A stretch of 54,935 nucleotides of DNA from QPJE01 sp051747745 (GCA_051747745.1 JBNJGL010000009.1:1-54935); one strand, 5' to 3'. Positions 7,419 to 16,351 are shown, counted from the stretch's first letter. The notes: generated from the letters alone by a model not told the origin. Made by a program: numbers and translations.

Positions 7419-9383
7419 TTGCAGGATAATAATTATCTAGATTTATTTTTTGATGAAACAAAAGAATATGTCGAAATACTCAATAATGGGATATTAACTT
7501 TAGAAAATAATCCTGATGACAAAGAAACAATAGATGCTGTTTTTAGAGCGGCACATTCTCTTAAGGGGATGGCGGCAACTATGGGTTTTGAAAATCTTAC
7601 AGAATTAACCCACAAAATGGAGAATATGCTGGACAGAGTTCGAGATGGAAAATTAAGTGTGACAACTGATTTTATCGACCTCCTGCTGCAGGGACTGGAT
7701 AATATTCAGTTTTTAGTTGAAAAAATCAGAGAAAATGATGGAGAAGAACCGACAGGTATAGATATTGAAGGTTTTATTGAGGAAATTTCCAGCTTTACGA
7801 CAAATCAGGAAAATATAAAAAAAGAGGAAAAAAAAGATGAATCAAAAGCTGTCGGATTAACCGCAGAAGAAAAAAGTGAACTGCTCAGAAAGAAAAAAGA
7901 AAAAGAAAGAGTTTATCATTTAAGTGTAGAAGTTAATGATGCAGATTTTATAAGTGTGCGCGCATTTATGGTCATCAAAAAAATTGAAGAAATGGGTACA
8001 TTTTTTAAATCGGATCCATCCAGAGATGAAATTGAGAGCTCCGAATTTGAAGGTAACCAGATAGATATTTACTTTTTGAGCTGGCTGCCGTCTGAAGAAG
8101 TAAAAGTAGAGATCAAAGAGATCAGCAATATAAAAATACTGAATTTAAATGAATTGGAATCTTCGGAATTAAAAAGCACTCAGGAAGAGAAAAAGGAAAG
8201 TCTGCATGCAGAACATAAAGTTAATTCATTTCAGTCCAGTTCAACAGTTCGGGTCGACATTTCCAAACTGGATAAACTGATGAATATGGTGGGAGAACTT
8301 TTAATAAACAAAACCAGACTGCAGTCACTGGATATAAAAAGAGGGAAGTTTAACGAAATTATTCCTCAGCTGGATAGAGTAACTATGGAGCTGCACCATA
8401 TTGTTATGCAGATAAGAATGGTTCCTGTTGGAGTTATGTTCAGCCGTTTTCCCAGAATGATCAGAGATCTTTCTCAAAAAATGGGTAAAGAGATTAATTT
8501 TGTTATGGAAGGTCAGGAAACAGAGCTGGACAGATCAATTATTGATGAGCTTTCTGACCCTCTCACACATCTGCTTAGAAATGCAGTCGATCATGGAATT
8601 GAAACACCAGAACAGAGAAGAAAAAAAGGCAAAAAAGAAGCAGGGAAAATTGAACTTAAAGCATATCAAAAAGGCAGCGAAATCATGATAGAAGTTAAAG
8701 ATGATGGAGCTGGAATAGATGCAGATAAAATAGGTAAAAAAGCTGTTGAAAGAGGTATAGTCTCTGAGGAAGAATTGGAGCAGATGGAAAAAAGGGATAT
8801 ACTGGATTTTGTATTTCATCCAGGTTTTAGCACTGCTGAAGAAGTAACAGATGTTTCCGGACGGGGAGTAGGAATGGATATTGTCCGCAATGTTGTTAAA
8901 AAATTGGATGGGCAGATAAGTATCGATTCTCAGTTTGGAGAAGGAAGCAGTTTTGTAATTTCACTTCCCCTTACTCTTGCTATAACTCAGGCGCTTATGG
9001 TCAATATAACAGATGACATATTTGCTATACCGCTTAACTCTGTTAGTGAAACACTGATGATTAGTGAAGAAAATATTAAAAAGGTGAGGGGTAAAGATGT
9101 AATTGTACTGAGAGATAATACAATTCCCCTGGTTTCTGCCGATGAAATTCTCGGTAATGAGAACAATAGTCATGTTTCAGACAGCAAAGATCTATCTGTT
9201 GTTATACTCAAAAGTGGAGATAGAAGAATAGGGCTTATTGTTGATGAACTGCTGAATCAGCAGGAAATTGTTATTAAGTCTCTGGGAAGTTATCTTCAGG
9301 ATACTGAATATATTAGTGGAGCAACAATAATTGGAGATGGAGATGTAGCATTAATAATCGATGTACGCGATATAGTAGCATAA
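7419..9383 (+). CDS. cheA: Chemotaxis histidine kinase CheA
   Basis: Central kinase that phosphorylates CheY. The 654 residues show the full P1-P5 order. P1 Hpt has the phospho-accepting His46 in AAHSLKGMAATMGF. P2, a CheY-docking-like region, is at about 160-260. The P3 dimer helix begins VDISKLDKLMNMVGELL (about 280). The P4 ATPase has its N-box LRNAVDHGIETPEQR (about 385), DDGAGID, and GRGVGMDIVRN with FGEGSSFVISLPLTLAI. P5 is the C-terminal CheW-like domain (about 525-654). The TTG start lies 8 bases after GGGAGG. All catalytic boxes look intact. Confidence 0.97.
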   Translation: MQDNNYLDLFFDETKEYVEILNNGILTLENNPDDKETIDAVFRAAHSLKGMAATMGFENLTELTHKMENMLDRVRDGKLSVTTDFIDLLLQGLDNIQFLVEKIRENDGEEPTGIDIEGFIEEISSFTTNQENIKKEEKKDESKAVGLTAEEKSELLRKKKEKERVYHLSVEVNDADFISVRAFMVIKKIEEMGTFFKSDPSRDEIESSEFEGNQIDIYFLSWLPSEEVKVEIKEISNIKILNLNELESSELKSTQEEKKESLHAEHKVNSFQSSSTVRVDISKLDKLMNMVGELLINKTRLQSLDIKRGKFNEIIPQLDRVTMELHHIVMQIRMVPVGVMFSRFPRMIRDLSQKMGKEINFVMEGQETELDRSIIDELSDPLTHLLRNAVDHGIETPEQRRKKGKKEAGKIELKAYQKGSEIMIEVKDDGAGIDADKIGKKAVERGIVSEEELEQMEKRDILDFVFHPGFSTAEEVTDVSGRGVGMDIVRNVVKKLDGQISIDSQFGEGSSFVISLPLTLAITQALMVNITDDIFAIPLNSVSETLMISEENIKKVRGKDVIVLRDNTIPLVSADEILGNENNSHVSDSKDLSVVILKSGDRRIGLIVDELLNQQEIVIKSLGSYLQDTEYISGATIIGDGDVALIIDVRDIVA

Positions 9384-9447
9384 TTATCAGTATAAATACC
9401 TTATAACTTAAATAATAACAGATAAATATATTTAAGGAGAGGGAAAG

Positions 9448-11436
9448 ATGTTATTTAATTTGCAGGAAGTAGAGTTTAAGAGTATTAGGACCAAAATGGT
9501 TTTAATTGTGAGCATACTGATTTTTATTTTAATTACTGCTTCATCTGTATTTACATATTTTCAATCACAAAATATACTTCAGGAAAGTATATACTCAGCA
9601 GCACTTGATAAAGTTCGCAATAATTCACGAATAATTGAAATGATGCTCAATATAAGCACTAATTCAATTAAAAATCTGGACCGAACCTGGTTTGAATCTC
9701 GAACAGACTGGGATTCAGAGATGATGCGGGAACTTTATTTCATAAATCACGGGGATATTTTTGTAAATGTACAGGAAGAAAATCCATACATTTCTTCTAT
9801 ATTTATATCTGATTATAAAGGAACAGTACAGACAACCCTTTCTGAGGAAACATTTGATATATCAGATTACCCTTCATTTCAGAGGGTGTCTGAATCAGGA
9901 GAAATGGTTATTTCCAATCCGGTTAAAGAGCCAGGCAGTTCTAAAGAGGTGATATTAGTACTTGATCCAGTTTTGATAAATGATGAATTAACAGTAGTTT
10001 TTGGTGGGGCAATACCACTTGAAGAATTTACTGCAGTTGCTGAAGATATGAATATCAGAGGCAGTGGCCACGGATTTATATTTAATTCTGAGGGATATAT
10101 TATTGCCCATCAGGATGAAAAATATATTGGGAATAGAATGCTGTTGGATGAAGGTGGAAGAGATATAAAACTTTTATTTGATGAAATGTTTTCCGGTCAG
10201 AGTAAAATAGATTTTTATGAACTTATGGGAGGCACAAGTGGTGTTGCTTTTTCTCCAGTAGAAACTACTGATTGGTCACTGGGAATAATGGCCAGAAATT
10301 CAAAGGTCATGGCACCGATTAGAACACTCAGATATATAAGTCTGGGAGTGGGACTGCTTGCAGTCTTAATAGGTATAGTGGTTGCCTATTATATTGCTAA
10401 ATACATTTCAGAACCTATACTATCTCTCCGGAACTCTGCAAATACTATTGCAGAAGGTGATTTGACCGAAAAAGTAAAGATAGATAATGATGATGAAATT
10501 GGTGATTTGGCAGATGCATTTAATAAGATGGTAGAAAATATAAAAAATCTAATTACAAATATATCAAATTCTGCAGAAAAAACAGGTAAGACAGGCAGAA
10601 GTTTACTTTCCAATGCTGAAGAAACATCTAAATTAAATGATAATGTAGCCACATCAGTGCAGGAATTTTCTGCTTCTATAGAAGAAGTAGCAGCATCAGC
10701 TGAAGAATTTGCAGCTACTACTGCATCTATTAATGAAAATGTACAGGGAATAAACAGAAGCACAGATGAGGTACACAATCTGGCTGAAAAAGGTGTCAAA
10801 AAAATGCAGAAAACTGAAAGAGAAATGGAAGATACACTTGATGCTTCTTCAAAATCTATAAAAACAATCAATAAATTAAATGATGCAGCAGTAGAAATTG
10901 ACAGTATTGTAAATATGATTTCCAGTATAGCGGAACAGACAAATCTGCTGGCTTTAAATGCAGCCATTGAGGCAGCAAGAGCTGGAGATGCGGGTAGAGG
11001 TTTTGCGGTAGTTGCAGATGAAATTAGAGAACTTGCTGAAGAGACTAAAAATTCAACAGAACAGATTAAAGGGCTAATAGAAAATCTTCAGGATGAGACA
11101 CAGACAGCTGTAAAGGCAATAAATACCAGTAATGAACAGATGGAACAGAGTGCAGATTCTGTTGCAGAGACTGCAGAAACTTTTAATGAAATTACAGACA
11201 GCATTAAATCTGTAGTCAATAGTATAAAAGAAACTGCCTCCGGGATTAATGATCTTTCTAAAGGAAGCAAAGATATTTCCCGAGTTACTGAAGAACAGGC
11301 TGAAAACAGTGATCAGATAGCTGAAGCTGCACAAAAGCAAACTAAATCCGTAGAACAACTAAAGGGAGAAGTAAATAATCTCAAAGAGATGACAGTAGAG
11401 TTAGAAAAGTTAGTTGCAAAATTTAAAATTACATAA
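9448..11436 (+). CDS. Methyl-accepting chemotaxis protein (dCache sensor)
   Basis: Receptor of 662 residues. TM1 is at about 17-38. The dCache ectodomain includes ISSIFISDYKGTVQTTLSEE, SDYPSFQRV and GHGFIFNSEGYIIAHQDEKY. TM2 is near 296-318, followed by a clean HAMP (ISEPILSLRNSANTIAEGDL then DEIGDLADAFNKM). The signalling tip reads EQTNLLALNAAIEAARAGDAG with RGFAVVADEIRELAEET. The tip differs from its three neighbours (GDAGRGFAVV instead of GEAGRGFSVV), so it may belong to a different receptor subgroup. AAGGAGAGGG precedes the ATG. The cheW gene follows 17 bases later, suggesting co-translation with its adaptor. Confidence 0.92.
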   Translation: MLFNLQEVEFKSIRTKMVLIVSILIFILITASSVFTYFQSQNILQESIYSAALDKVRNNSRIIEMMLNISTNSIKNLDRTWFESRTDWDSEMMRELYFINHGDIFVNVQEENPYISSIFISDYKGTVQTTLSEETFDISDYPSFQRVSESGEMVISNPVKEPGSSKEVILVLDPVLINDELTVVFGGAIPLEEFTAVAEDMNIRGSGHGFIFNSEGYIIAHQDEKYIGNRMLLDEGGRDIKLLFDEMFSGQSKIDFYELMGGTSGVAFSPVETTDWSLGIMARNSKVMAPIRTLRYISLGVGLLAVLIGIVVAYYIAKYISEPILSLRNSANTIAEGDLTEKVKIDNDDEIGDLADAFNKMVENIKNLITNISNSAEKTGKTGRSLLSNAEETSKLNDNVATSVQEFSASIEEVAASAEEFAATTASINENVQGINRSTDEVHNLAEKGVKKMQKTEREMEDTLDASSKSIKTINKLNDAAVEIDSIVNMISSIAEQTNLLALNAAIEAARAGDAGRGFAVVADEIRELAEETKNSTEQIKGLIENLQDETQTAVKAINTSNEQMEQSADSVAETAETFNEITDSIKSVVNSIKETASGINDLSKGSKDISRVTEEQAENSDQIAEAAQKQTKSVEQLKGEVNNLKEMTVELEKLVAKFKIT

Positions 11437-11453
11437 AGTTGGAGGTGGCTAAA

Positions 11454-11924
11454 ATGATTTCTCTCACAGAAGCAAAAAACACTAAAAAACAGGGCCAGGT
11501 ACAGTATGTAGTATTCAATATTGGTCAGGAAGAATACGGTATTGAAATAGAATATACTCGAGAAATAATAAAATCAGCACAGATTACAAATGTTCCAAAT
11601 GCAGAAAGGCATGTACTGGGAGTTATAAACTTACGGGGTATTATTGTACCTGTCATAGATCTGCATGAGAGGTTTGAAATAGAAACAGATGAAGAACTTT
11701 TCGATCCAGCTGAAAGCAGAATTATTACAGTAGAGGTAAATGATGTTCTGCTGGGACTTCAGGTTGACAGAATTGAAGGTATTGTCTGGCTGAATCAGGG
11801 TAAAATAACTCCTGCTCCAGATGTAGAAGGTGGTCTCAGGCAGGATTATCTAACTGGAGTATGTGCTAGAAACGAAGAACAGCTGTTAATTTTACTTGAT
11901 CTTGAGAAAACTATTTTTGCATAA
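11454..11924 (+). CDS. cheW: Chemotaxis adaptor CheW
   Basis: Couples receptors to CheA. At 156 residues it is a normal length, with QYVVFNIGQEEYGIEIEYTR at the start of the double beta-barrel, NVPNAERHVLGVINLRGIIVPVID (the CheA/receptor contact region) and DRIEGIVWL further on. The open frame can extend to TTG at 11439, but that codon lies inside the ribosome site. GGAGGTGG at 11441-11448 places the start at ATG 11454. It lies between two receptor genes. A second cheW at 14108 is only moderately similar, so each may serve a different receptor set. Confidence 0.94.
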   Translation: MISLTEAKNTKKQGQVQYVVFNIGQEEYGIEIEYTREIIKSAQITNVPNAERHVLGVINLRGIIVPVIDLHERFEIETDEELFDPAESRIITVEVNDVLLGLQVDRIEGIVWLNQGKITPAPDVEGGLRQDYLTGVCARNEEQLLILLDLEKTIFA

Positions 11925-11953
11925 GAAAAATAGTCTGGAAGGATGAATAGTAT

Positions 11954-14005
11954 ATGAAGAAACTAAGTTACCGCATTGTTTTACCTGTTATAGTAATTCT
12001 AATAGTTACTACAGCAGTTATTGGATATATGAGTATACAAAAATCATCAGAAAATATTTCTCGTGAATCACAATCAAAACTCATCAATATTTCCGGCAGG
12101 TATGCCAACCAGCTGGATATACGGTTAAAAGATATTGAAGCTAAAACAGATGCGATTGGTTCAATTATAGCAAGCACGGTTGATATGAATCAGATAGATA
12201 CAAATGCGTATATGTATACATATAAATATCAGACAGAAGGCATAATTAAAGAGATGGCTCAGAATACTGATGATTCTTTAGGAGCTTTCATATTTTTTAA
12301 TCCAGAACTTGTAGGAAAAGCAGATGATATATATTTTGCTGATCAGAATAATGATGGAGAATATGAACTGCAGGAAACCCTGGATATTTCTGCCTACCAG
12401 GAAAACAGTTCAGAAATGGACTGGTTTTATAAACCACTTCAGGAAGAAAAAGCTCTCTGGTCAGAACCATTTAAATGGCAGGATATAGATTCCGAAATAG
12501 TTAGATTTTCTAAGGCGCTGATTATAGATGATAAGTTTGTTGGTACAATAGGAATCGATTTAAGATTCAGTGCTGTGGAAGAGATAGTTAGTAATATCAA
12601 AACATATGACAGCGGCTTTGCCTATCTGCTGAATAATGAAGGAAATTTTTTGATTCACCCAGATTATGAAAGAGGAGCAGATTTGGCTGACTCAGGTTTT
12701 ACAGAAGAAGCCGATCTGATAGATAACAACAGTGAAGGTTTTTTTGTTGTAGAAGATGGAGGACAGATCCTTGATAATGGTTTTGCAACATTATCAAATG
12801 GATGGAAGCTGGGTACAGCAGTACCGGAAAGTGAAGTTATGGCTGGTGTAACAGAGCTGAAAAATTATCTTATTTACCTTACACTGGCTGCTGTAATTAT
12901 TGCTGGACTAATAATGGTTTATATAGGCAGAAGAATTGCTGGACCTGTCAGTGATTTATCCAGAAAGGTAGAGGAATTCGGTAGAGGTGATTTAACCGTT
13001 GAATTTAAACAGCATTCTCAGGATGAAATTGGAGTTATGGAAAAATCACTGCAGAATATGGCCGAAAACTTGAGGGAGATTATTTCTCAGATAGCTTCAA
13101 CTGCAGGCAGTGTTTCTGCTTCCAGTGAAGAATTGACTGCCTCAGGAGATCAGGTTGGAAAATCAGCAGATCAGGTCGGAAATGCAATTCAGGATGTTGC
13201 ATCTGGAGCTCAGGAACAGTCCGCTCAGCTGGAAACTGCCGAAAACAATGTTACAGACCTCATTAAAAGTTTTGAAGATGTTAATGCTGAGGCCGATAAT
13301 ATGAGACAGCAGGCAGACAATGTTGTTTCTGAAGTTAAATCTGGCAATAAAGCTGTAGACAAATCTGTCAGCAAAATTGAAAAAGTTAAAGATGATACAA
13401 ATACTGTCAGCAGACAGATAAATGAACTGGGAGAACTTTCTGAGGAAATCGGTGGAATTATTGAAATAATTAAAAGTATTGCTGACCAGACCAATTTGCT
13501 GGCTCTAAATGCTGCAATAGAAGCAGCCAGAGCTGGAGAAGCAGGTAGAGGATTTAGTGTTGTTGCCGATGAAATCAGAGAACTTGCCGAAAATTCTTCT
13601 GCGGCGACAGAGAAGATAGTTAAATTAATTGCGGATATTCAATCTAATGTAAAAAGTACTGTTAGCAAAATGAATAGTACAGAAGAGACTGTCACAGAAA
13701 GTGTTGAGGCTATTAATGTATCTAAAAATTCCTTTACAGAGATAAATAGTGCAGTAAAAAATCTGAACGAGTACATTCAGAGTATAAATACAAAAACAGC
13801 GGAAATGACTGCACAGGGTAATGAAACACAAAAAACTGTAGAAGAGGTAATGATGGTAAGTCAGCAGGCTGCAGGGAATGCAGAAGAGGTTGCGGCTTCA
13901 AGTGAGGAACAGATTGCAGCTACAGAAGAAATAGTTTCCGGGGCGGAAGAACTTTCTGAGATGGCAGATGAGCTTACAGAAGCGGTAAATAAATTCAAAC
14001 TTTAA
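11954..14005 (+). CDS. Methyl-accepting chemotaxis protein (dCache sensor)
   Basis: Receptor of 683 residues. TM1 is at about 7-27. The large ectodomain holds a dCache signature (MDWFYKPLQEEKALWSEPF, then KALIIDDKFVGTIGIDLRF) and a distal GFAYLLNNEGNFLIHPDY. TM2 lies near 305-327, with HAMP from RRIAGPVSDLSRKVEEFGRG. The signalling domain tip is QTNLLALNAAIEAARAGEAG. The KALI...GIDL pattern is common in dCache receptors for amino acids and other small organics, but the specific ligand is not readable. Its 3' end is followed by a long imperfect hairpin before the second cheW. Confidence 0.92.
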   Translation: MKKLSYRIVLPVIVILIVTTAVIGYMSIQKSSENISRESQSKLINISGRYANQLDIRLKDIEAKTDAIGSIIASTVDMNQIDTNAYMYTYKYQTEGIIKEMAQNTDDSLGAFIFFNPELVGKADDIYFADQNNDGEYELQETLDISAYQENSSEMDWFYKPLQEEKALWSEPFKWQDIDSEIVRFSKALIIDDKFVGTIGIDLRFSAVEEIVSNIKTYDSGFAYLLNNEGNFLIHPDYERGADLADSGFTEEADLIDNNSEGFFVVEDGGQILDNGFATLSNGWKLGTAVPESEVMAGVTELKNYLIYLTLAAVIIAGLIMVYIGRRIAGPVSDLSRKVEEFGRGDLTVEFKQHSQDEIGVMEKSLQNMAENLREIISQIASTAGSVSASSEELTASGDQVGKSADQVGNAIQDVASGAQEQSAQLETAENNVTDLIKSFEDVNAEADNMRQQADNVVSEVKSGNKAVDKSVSKIEKVKDDTNTVSRQINELGELSEEIGGIIEIIKSIADQTNLLALNAAIEAARAGEAGRGFSVVADEIRELAENSSAATEKIVKLIADIQSNVKSTVSKMNSTEETVTESVEAINVSKNSFTEINSAVKNLNEYIQSINTKTAEMTAQGNETQKTVEEVMMVSQQAAGNAEEVAASSEEQIAATEEIVSGAEELSEMADELTEAVNKFKL

Positions 14006-14012
14006 CTTATAA

Positions 14013-14059
14013 ACTCAGCTCTCGAGCGGCACAACAGGTATGTGTTTCGGGAGTTGAGT
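14013..14059 (+). other. Imperfect 14-bp inverted repeat between a chemoreceptor and cheW
   Basis: The 14 bases at 14013-14026 pair with 14046-14059; 11 pairs are Watson-Crick and three are G-U. The loop is 19 bases. The tail is A/T-rich (AAAAATTATTATATTT) rather than a clean T-run, so it is not a convincing terminator. The G-U pairs favour an RNA role on the plus strand, for instance a processing or stability element setting different levels for the receptor and for the cheW-cheC-cheD genes downstream. Confidence 0.5.
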
Positions 14060-14107
14060 AAAAATTATTATATTTGACGTAACAATAAATATTCTGGAGG
14101 TGAAAAA

Positions 14108-14614
14108 ATGAAAGCAAAAACAAGTTCAGAAAGTCAGCAGTATATAATATTTTTTCTTGGAAGTAGAAAATTTGGTGTTAATATAACACAGACTCGGGAG
14201 ATTCTGGACAGCAAAAAATTGACATCTGTACCTGATAGTCCAGAATTTATCAGCGGGATAATTAATTTAAGGGGTTCAGTTGTCCCTGTAGTTGACCTGC
14301 ATGTTAGACTTAATGTTAATCAGAATTCTGAAGACCAGAAGGAGAAAAAAATCATCATAATTGAACTGGAAAACATTACCGCAGGTATGATGGTTGATGA
14401 TGTTAAAGAAATAAAAGGACTGACCAGAGAAGAGATAGTTAATCTCCCGGAATTATGTAAAAATGTTGACAGTGATTATATAGAAGGTGTGGGTAGAGCA
14501 GATTCAGATGAACTGCTTCTTTTACTGGATTTAGCCAGCATTTTGAGCAGAGATGAAATAAGAAATTTAAAAAAGGTTGATCAGGTGGATCAGGAAGTTC
14601 AGGAGGAGAAATAA
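14108..14614 (+). CDS. cheW: Chemotaxis adaptor CheW (second copy)
   Basis: A 168-residue CheW-fold protein: QYIIFFLGSRKFGVNITQTR, SVPDSPEFISGIINLRGSVV, VVDLHVRL, MMVDDVKEIKGL and a final LLLLLDLASILS. It has an extra charged C-terminal tail ending in VDQVDQEVQEEK that the first copy lacks. Some one-domain proteins of this type are annotated CheW and some as the CheW part of CheV; no receiver domain is attached here, so CheW is preferred. GGAGGTG precedes the ATG. The cheC start codon follows the stop immediately. Confidence 0.9.
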   Translation: MKAKTSSESQQYIIFFLGSRKFGVNITQTREILDSKKLTSVPDSPEFISGIINLRGSVVPVVDLHVRLNVNQNSEDQKEKKIIIIELENITAGMMVDDVKEIKGLTREEIVNLPELCKNVDSDYIEGVGRADSDELLLLLDLASILSRDEIRNLKKVDQVDQEVQEEK

Positions 14615-15217
14615 ATGAATTTAAAACCTGAAAATAAAGATATTCTAAAAGAAGTAGCAAACATTGGGGCAGGTAATGCAGCAACTGCTTTTTCGGAAAT
14701 GATAGGACATACTATCAATATGTCTGTACCGGAAGTAGAAATTTTAGCAATAGAAGAGCTGCCTTCAATTACCGGTGATGAGGAAGATTATATTGCCTGT
14801 ATAATGATAAATTTTGAAGGTGAAATATCGGGTAAAATTCTTCTGGTAATAGACAATAAAAATGTAAAGAAAATGCTGAAGCTTATTTTTCATGTAGATG
14901 AACTACCAGAAAAGGATATGCAGACATCTGCCTTAAATGAGCTGGGAAATATATTGAGTGGTGCCTACCTTAGAGCGATAAATGATTTTACAGATTTGAA
15001 TCTTAATCAATCTGTACCGGCTCTGGCATTTGATATGGCTGCAGCAGTGCTCAGCTCTTCGGTGATTGATTACAGTCAGACCGAAGATCATATTCTTCTT
15101 TTGGAAACAGAATTTACTGCAGGAGATGAGAAATTAGAGATATTTTACTTTTTTATTCCCGAAAAGAAATCACTGGACGTTCTTTTCGAGAGGCTGGGGG
15201 CTGGTAGTATTGATTAA
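14615..15217 (+). CDS. cheC: CheY-P phosphatase CheC
   Basis: Dephosphorylates CheY-P and, with CheD, feeds back on receptors in the Bacillus/Thermotoga type of adaptation. The 200-residue protein has both conserved active-site helices: Glu13/Asn16 in EVANIGAGNAATAFS and Glu109/Asn112 in ALNELGNILSGAYLRA. Both E-x-x-N pairs are intact, so two active sites are predicted. It starts directly after the cheW stop (TAA then ATG) behind AGGAGGAG, and its end overlaps the cheD start by 8 bases, so the three genes are tightly coupled. Confidence 0.95.
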   Translation: MNLKPENKDILKEVANIGAGNAATAFSEMIGHTINMSVPEVEILAIEELPSITGDEEDYIACIMINFEGEISGKILLVIDNKNVKKMLKLIFHVDELPEKDMQTSALNELGNILSGAYLRAINDFTDLNLNQSVPALAFDMAAAVLSSSVIDYSQTEDHILLLETEFTAGDEKLEIFYFFIPEKKSLDVLFERLGAGSID

Positions 15218-15701
15218 TCAGCAGACGGCAGAGAAAATTATAGTTAAAATGGCAGATTATGCAGTAGGAGAGCAGGGCCTGCTGCTTGCTACTCTGGGGC
15301 TTGGTTCATGTGTGGGGATTGCCCTTTATGATAGATTTAATAAAGTTGGTGGACTGATCCACATTATGCTGCCAGAAAATCCGGGCAGAAAGAAAATAGT
15401 TAAATATGCTGATTCAGGTATACCTTTTTTAATCAGTGAACTGGAAAATATGGGAGCGGTTAAAAGACGGCTTACGGCAAAAATTGTTGGTGGAGCCGGT
15501 ATGTTTAAATTTGAAGGTGGAGATCCGGTTATGCAGATCGGCCGCAGAAATGTAGAAGCAGTAAAAGATATTCTAAATGAAGAAAATATAAATATTATAG
15601 GAGAAGATGTAGGAAAAGATTATGGTAGATCGATGTATTTCCATTTAGATGATGGAAAAGTTGAAGTTAAGTCATTTAGTCGGGATTTGCTAATAATTTG
15701 A
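15210..15701 (+). CDS. cheD: Chemoreceptor glutamine deamidase CheD
   Basis: Deamidates receptor glutamines and is controlled by CheC binding. It is 163 residues. The catalytic triad is visible: Cys34 in LGLGSCVGIALYD, His51 in GGLIHIMLPE and Thr28 six residues before the cysteine, the same spacing as in Thermotoga CheD (T21, C27, H44). The KIVGGAGMFKF block and a C-terminal GRSMYFHLDDGKVEVKSF complete the fold. The TTG start overlaps the cheC end by 8 bases and uses the G-rich GAGGCTGGGGG upstream as its ribosome site. It is the last gene of the cluster. Confidence 0.95.
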   Translation: MINQQTAEKIIVKMADYAVGEQGLLLATLGLGSCVGIALYDRFNKVGGLIHIMLPENPGRKKIVKYADSGIPFLISELENMGAVKRRLTAKIVGGAGMFKFEGGDPVMQIGRRNVEAVKDILNEENINIIGEDVGKDYGRSMYFHLDDGKVEVKSFSRDLLII

Positions 15702-15738
15702 AAAAACTTATTTTTATATTGTAAATTAAAACACATTC

Positions 15739-15765
15739 TGTTATTATATTTAATAACGGCGATAA
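15739..15765 (+). promoter_or_regulatory. Sigma-28-like promoter for cheY
   Basis: GGCGATAA at 15758-15765 is a near-perfect sigma-28 -10 (consensus GCCGATAA). The -35 window 14-15 bases upstream holds only TGTTA, a poor match to TAAA. The -10 lies about 10 bases before AGAGGAGG, giving a very short leader. This would let cheY be expressed independently of the genes before it. Confidence 0.45.
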
Positions 15766-15788
15766 TTCTCAGAGGAGGTAATCATTAA

Positions 15789-16142
15789 ATGCCAAGGGTA
15801 TTAGTAGTAGATGACGCAGCATTTATGCGCTTAAATTTAAAAAATATATTAAAAGATGAATTTGAAGTAGTAGGTGAAGCTGAAAACGGCAAACAGGCTG
15901 TAGAACTTTATCAGGAATTAGAGCCGGATATTGTTACTATGGATATTACGATGCCTGTGATGGATGGCCTGGAAGCTATTAAAGCGATTCAGGATATTGA
16001 TCCTGATGCACAGATAGTGGTCTGCAGTGCCATGGGACAGCAAAAAATTGTGATACAGGCAATAGAAATGGGAGCAAAAGACTTTATTGTAAAACCATTC
16101 AAAAAAGATAGAGTAATGGAATCTTTAAAAAAATTAATATAA
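15789..16142 (+). CDS. cheY: Chemotaxis response regulator CheY
   Basis: Single receiver domain of 117 residues that carries the signal from CheA to the motor (FliM/FliY). The acidic pocket is Asp8-Asp9, the phospho-acceptor is Asp52 in VTMDITMPVMDG, the switch Ser80 is in VVCSAMG, and Lys102 is in DFIVKPF. No output domain is present. AGAGGAGG precedes the ATG at a normal distance. The gene lies between cheD and the flagellar operon leader, with its own sigma-28-like -10, and no clear terminator follows before the riboswitch region. Confidence 0.96.
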   Translation: MPRVLVVDDAAFMRLNLKNILKDEFEVVGEAENGKQAVELYQELEPDIVTMDITMPVMDGLEAIKAIQDIDPDAQIVVCSAMGQQKIVIQAIEMGAKDFIVKPFKKDRVMESLKKLI

Positions 16143-16225
16143 AATAGAGGAATTTAAGAGTAAATGTCAAATATATCTTAATAAGAAAGATTATTGTTAA
16201 AGTAATATTATTTCTTTAAATCCTA

Positions 16226-16231
16226 TATAAT
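16226..16231 (+). promoter_or_regulatory. Candidate sigma-A -10 for the flagellar operon leader
   Basis: TATAAT lies 28 bases before the riboswitch P1 strand and about 10 bases before a perfect hairpin, so a transcript would start near 16238. No good -35 is seen at 16-18 bases upstream. This is the most likely start point for the flgB operon, but the promoter is weakly supported. Confidence 0.4.
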
Positions 16232-16240
16232 ACAATAATG

Positions 16241-16264
16241 GATTAATGTTACTTTACATTAATC
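16241..16264 (+). promoter_or_regulatory. Perfect 9-bp hairpin overlapping the riboswitch P1 strand
   Basis: GATTAATGT (16241-16249) and ACATTAATC (16256-16264) pair perfectly around TACTTT. The 3' arm includes most of TTAATCAT (16259-16266), which I assign as the 5' strand of riboswitch P1. The hairpin and P1 are therefore mutually exclusive. It forms first during transcription and could tune the switch. Confidence 0.5.
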
Positions 16265-16344
16265 ATACTGAGGCAAAATCGGTGTAAATCGATGACGCAA
16301 AGCTATGGGTCCCAAAATATGAGACCGCCAGGCTGCATGAGTTA
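16259..16344 (+). promoter_or_regulatory. c-di-GMP-I riboswitch (GEMM) controlling the flagellar operon
   Basis: The conserved GEMM core is readable: AGGCAAA at 16271-16277, the P2 hairpin (ATCG...CGAT), GACGCAAAGC at 16293-16302, a P3 stem with GGGTC...GACC, then GCCAGGCTGC at 16327-16336. TTAATCAT and ATGAGTTA can close P1 with one bulged base. It lies directly before an intrinsic terminator and the flgB start, as does the Cd1 riboswitch of Clostridioides difficile, where c-di-GMP turns the flagellar operon off. AGCTAT in the core (16301-16306) is complementary to ATAGCT in the terminator (16358-16363), which suggests an antiterminator in the ligand-free state and thus an OFF switch here too. 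Confidence 0.88.
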
Positions 16345-16351
16345 TTATACA

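Noticed and set aside
9384..9447. Sigma-28-like ACAGATAA before the third chemoreceptor
   Set aside because: The -10 has only six of eight consensus bases and no TAAA at 14-16 bases upstream. The gene is probably read through from cheA.
10389..10967. A 192-codon open frame antisense to a chemoreceptor gene
   Set aside because: It lies opposite the conserved signalling domain; its Ser/Ala/Ile-rich translation is what the reverse of receptor coiled-coil codons gives, and it has no ribosome site. Similar antisense frames in the other receptors and in fliY, fliI and flhA were dropped for the same reason.
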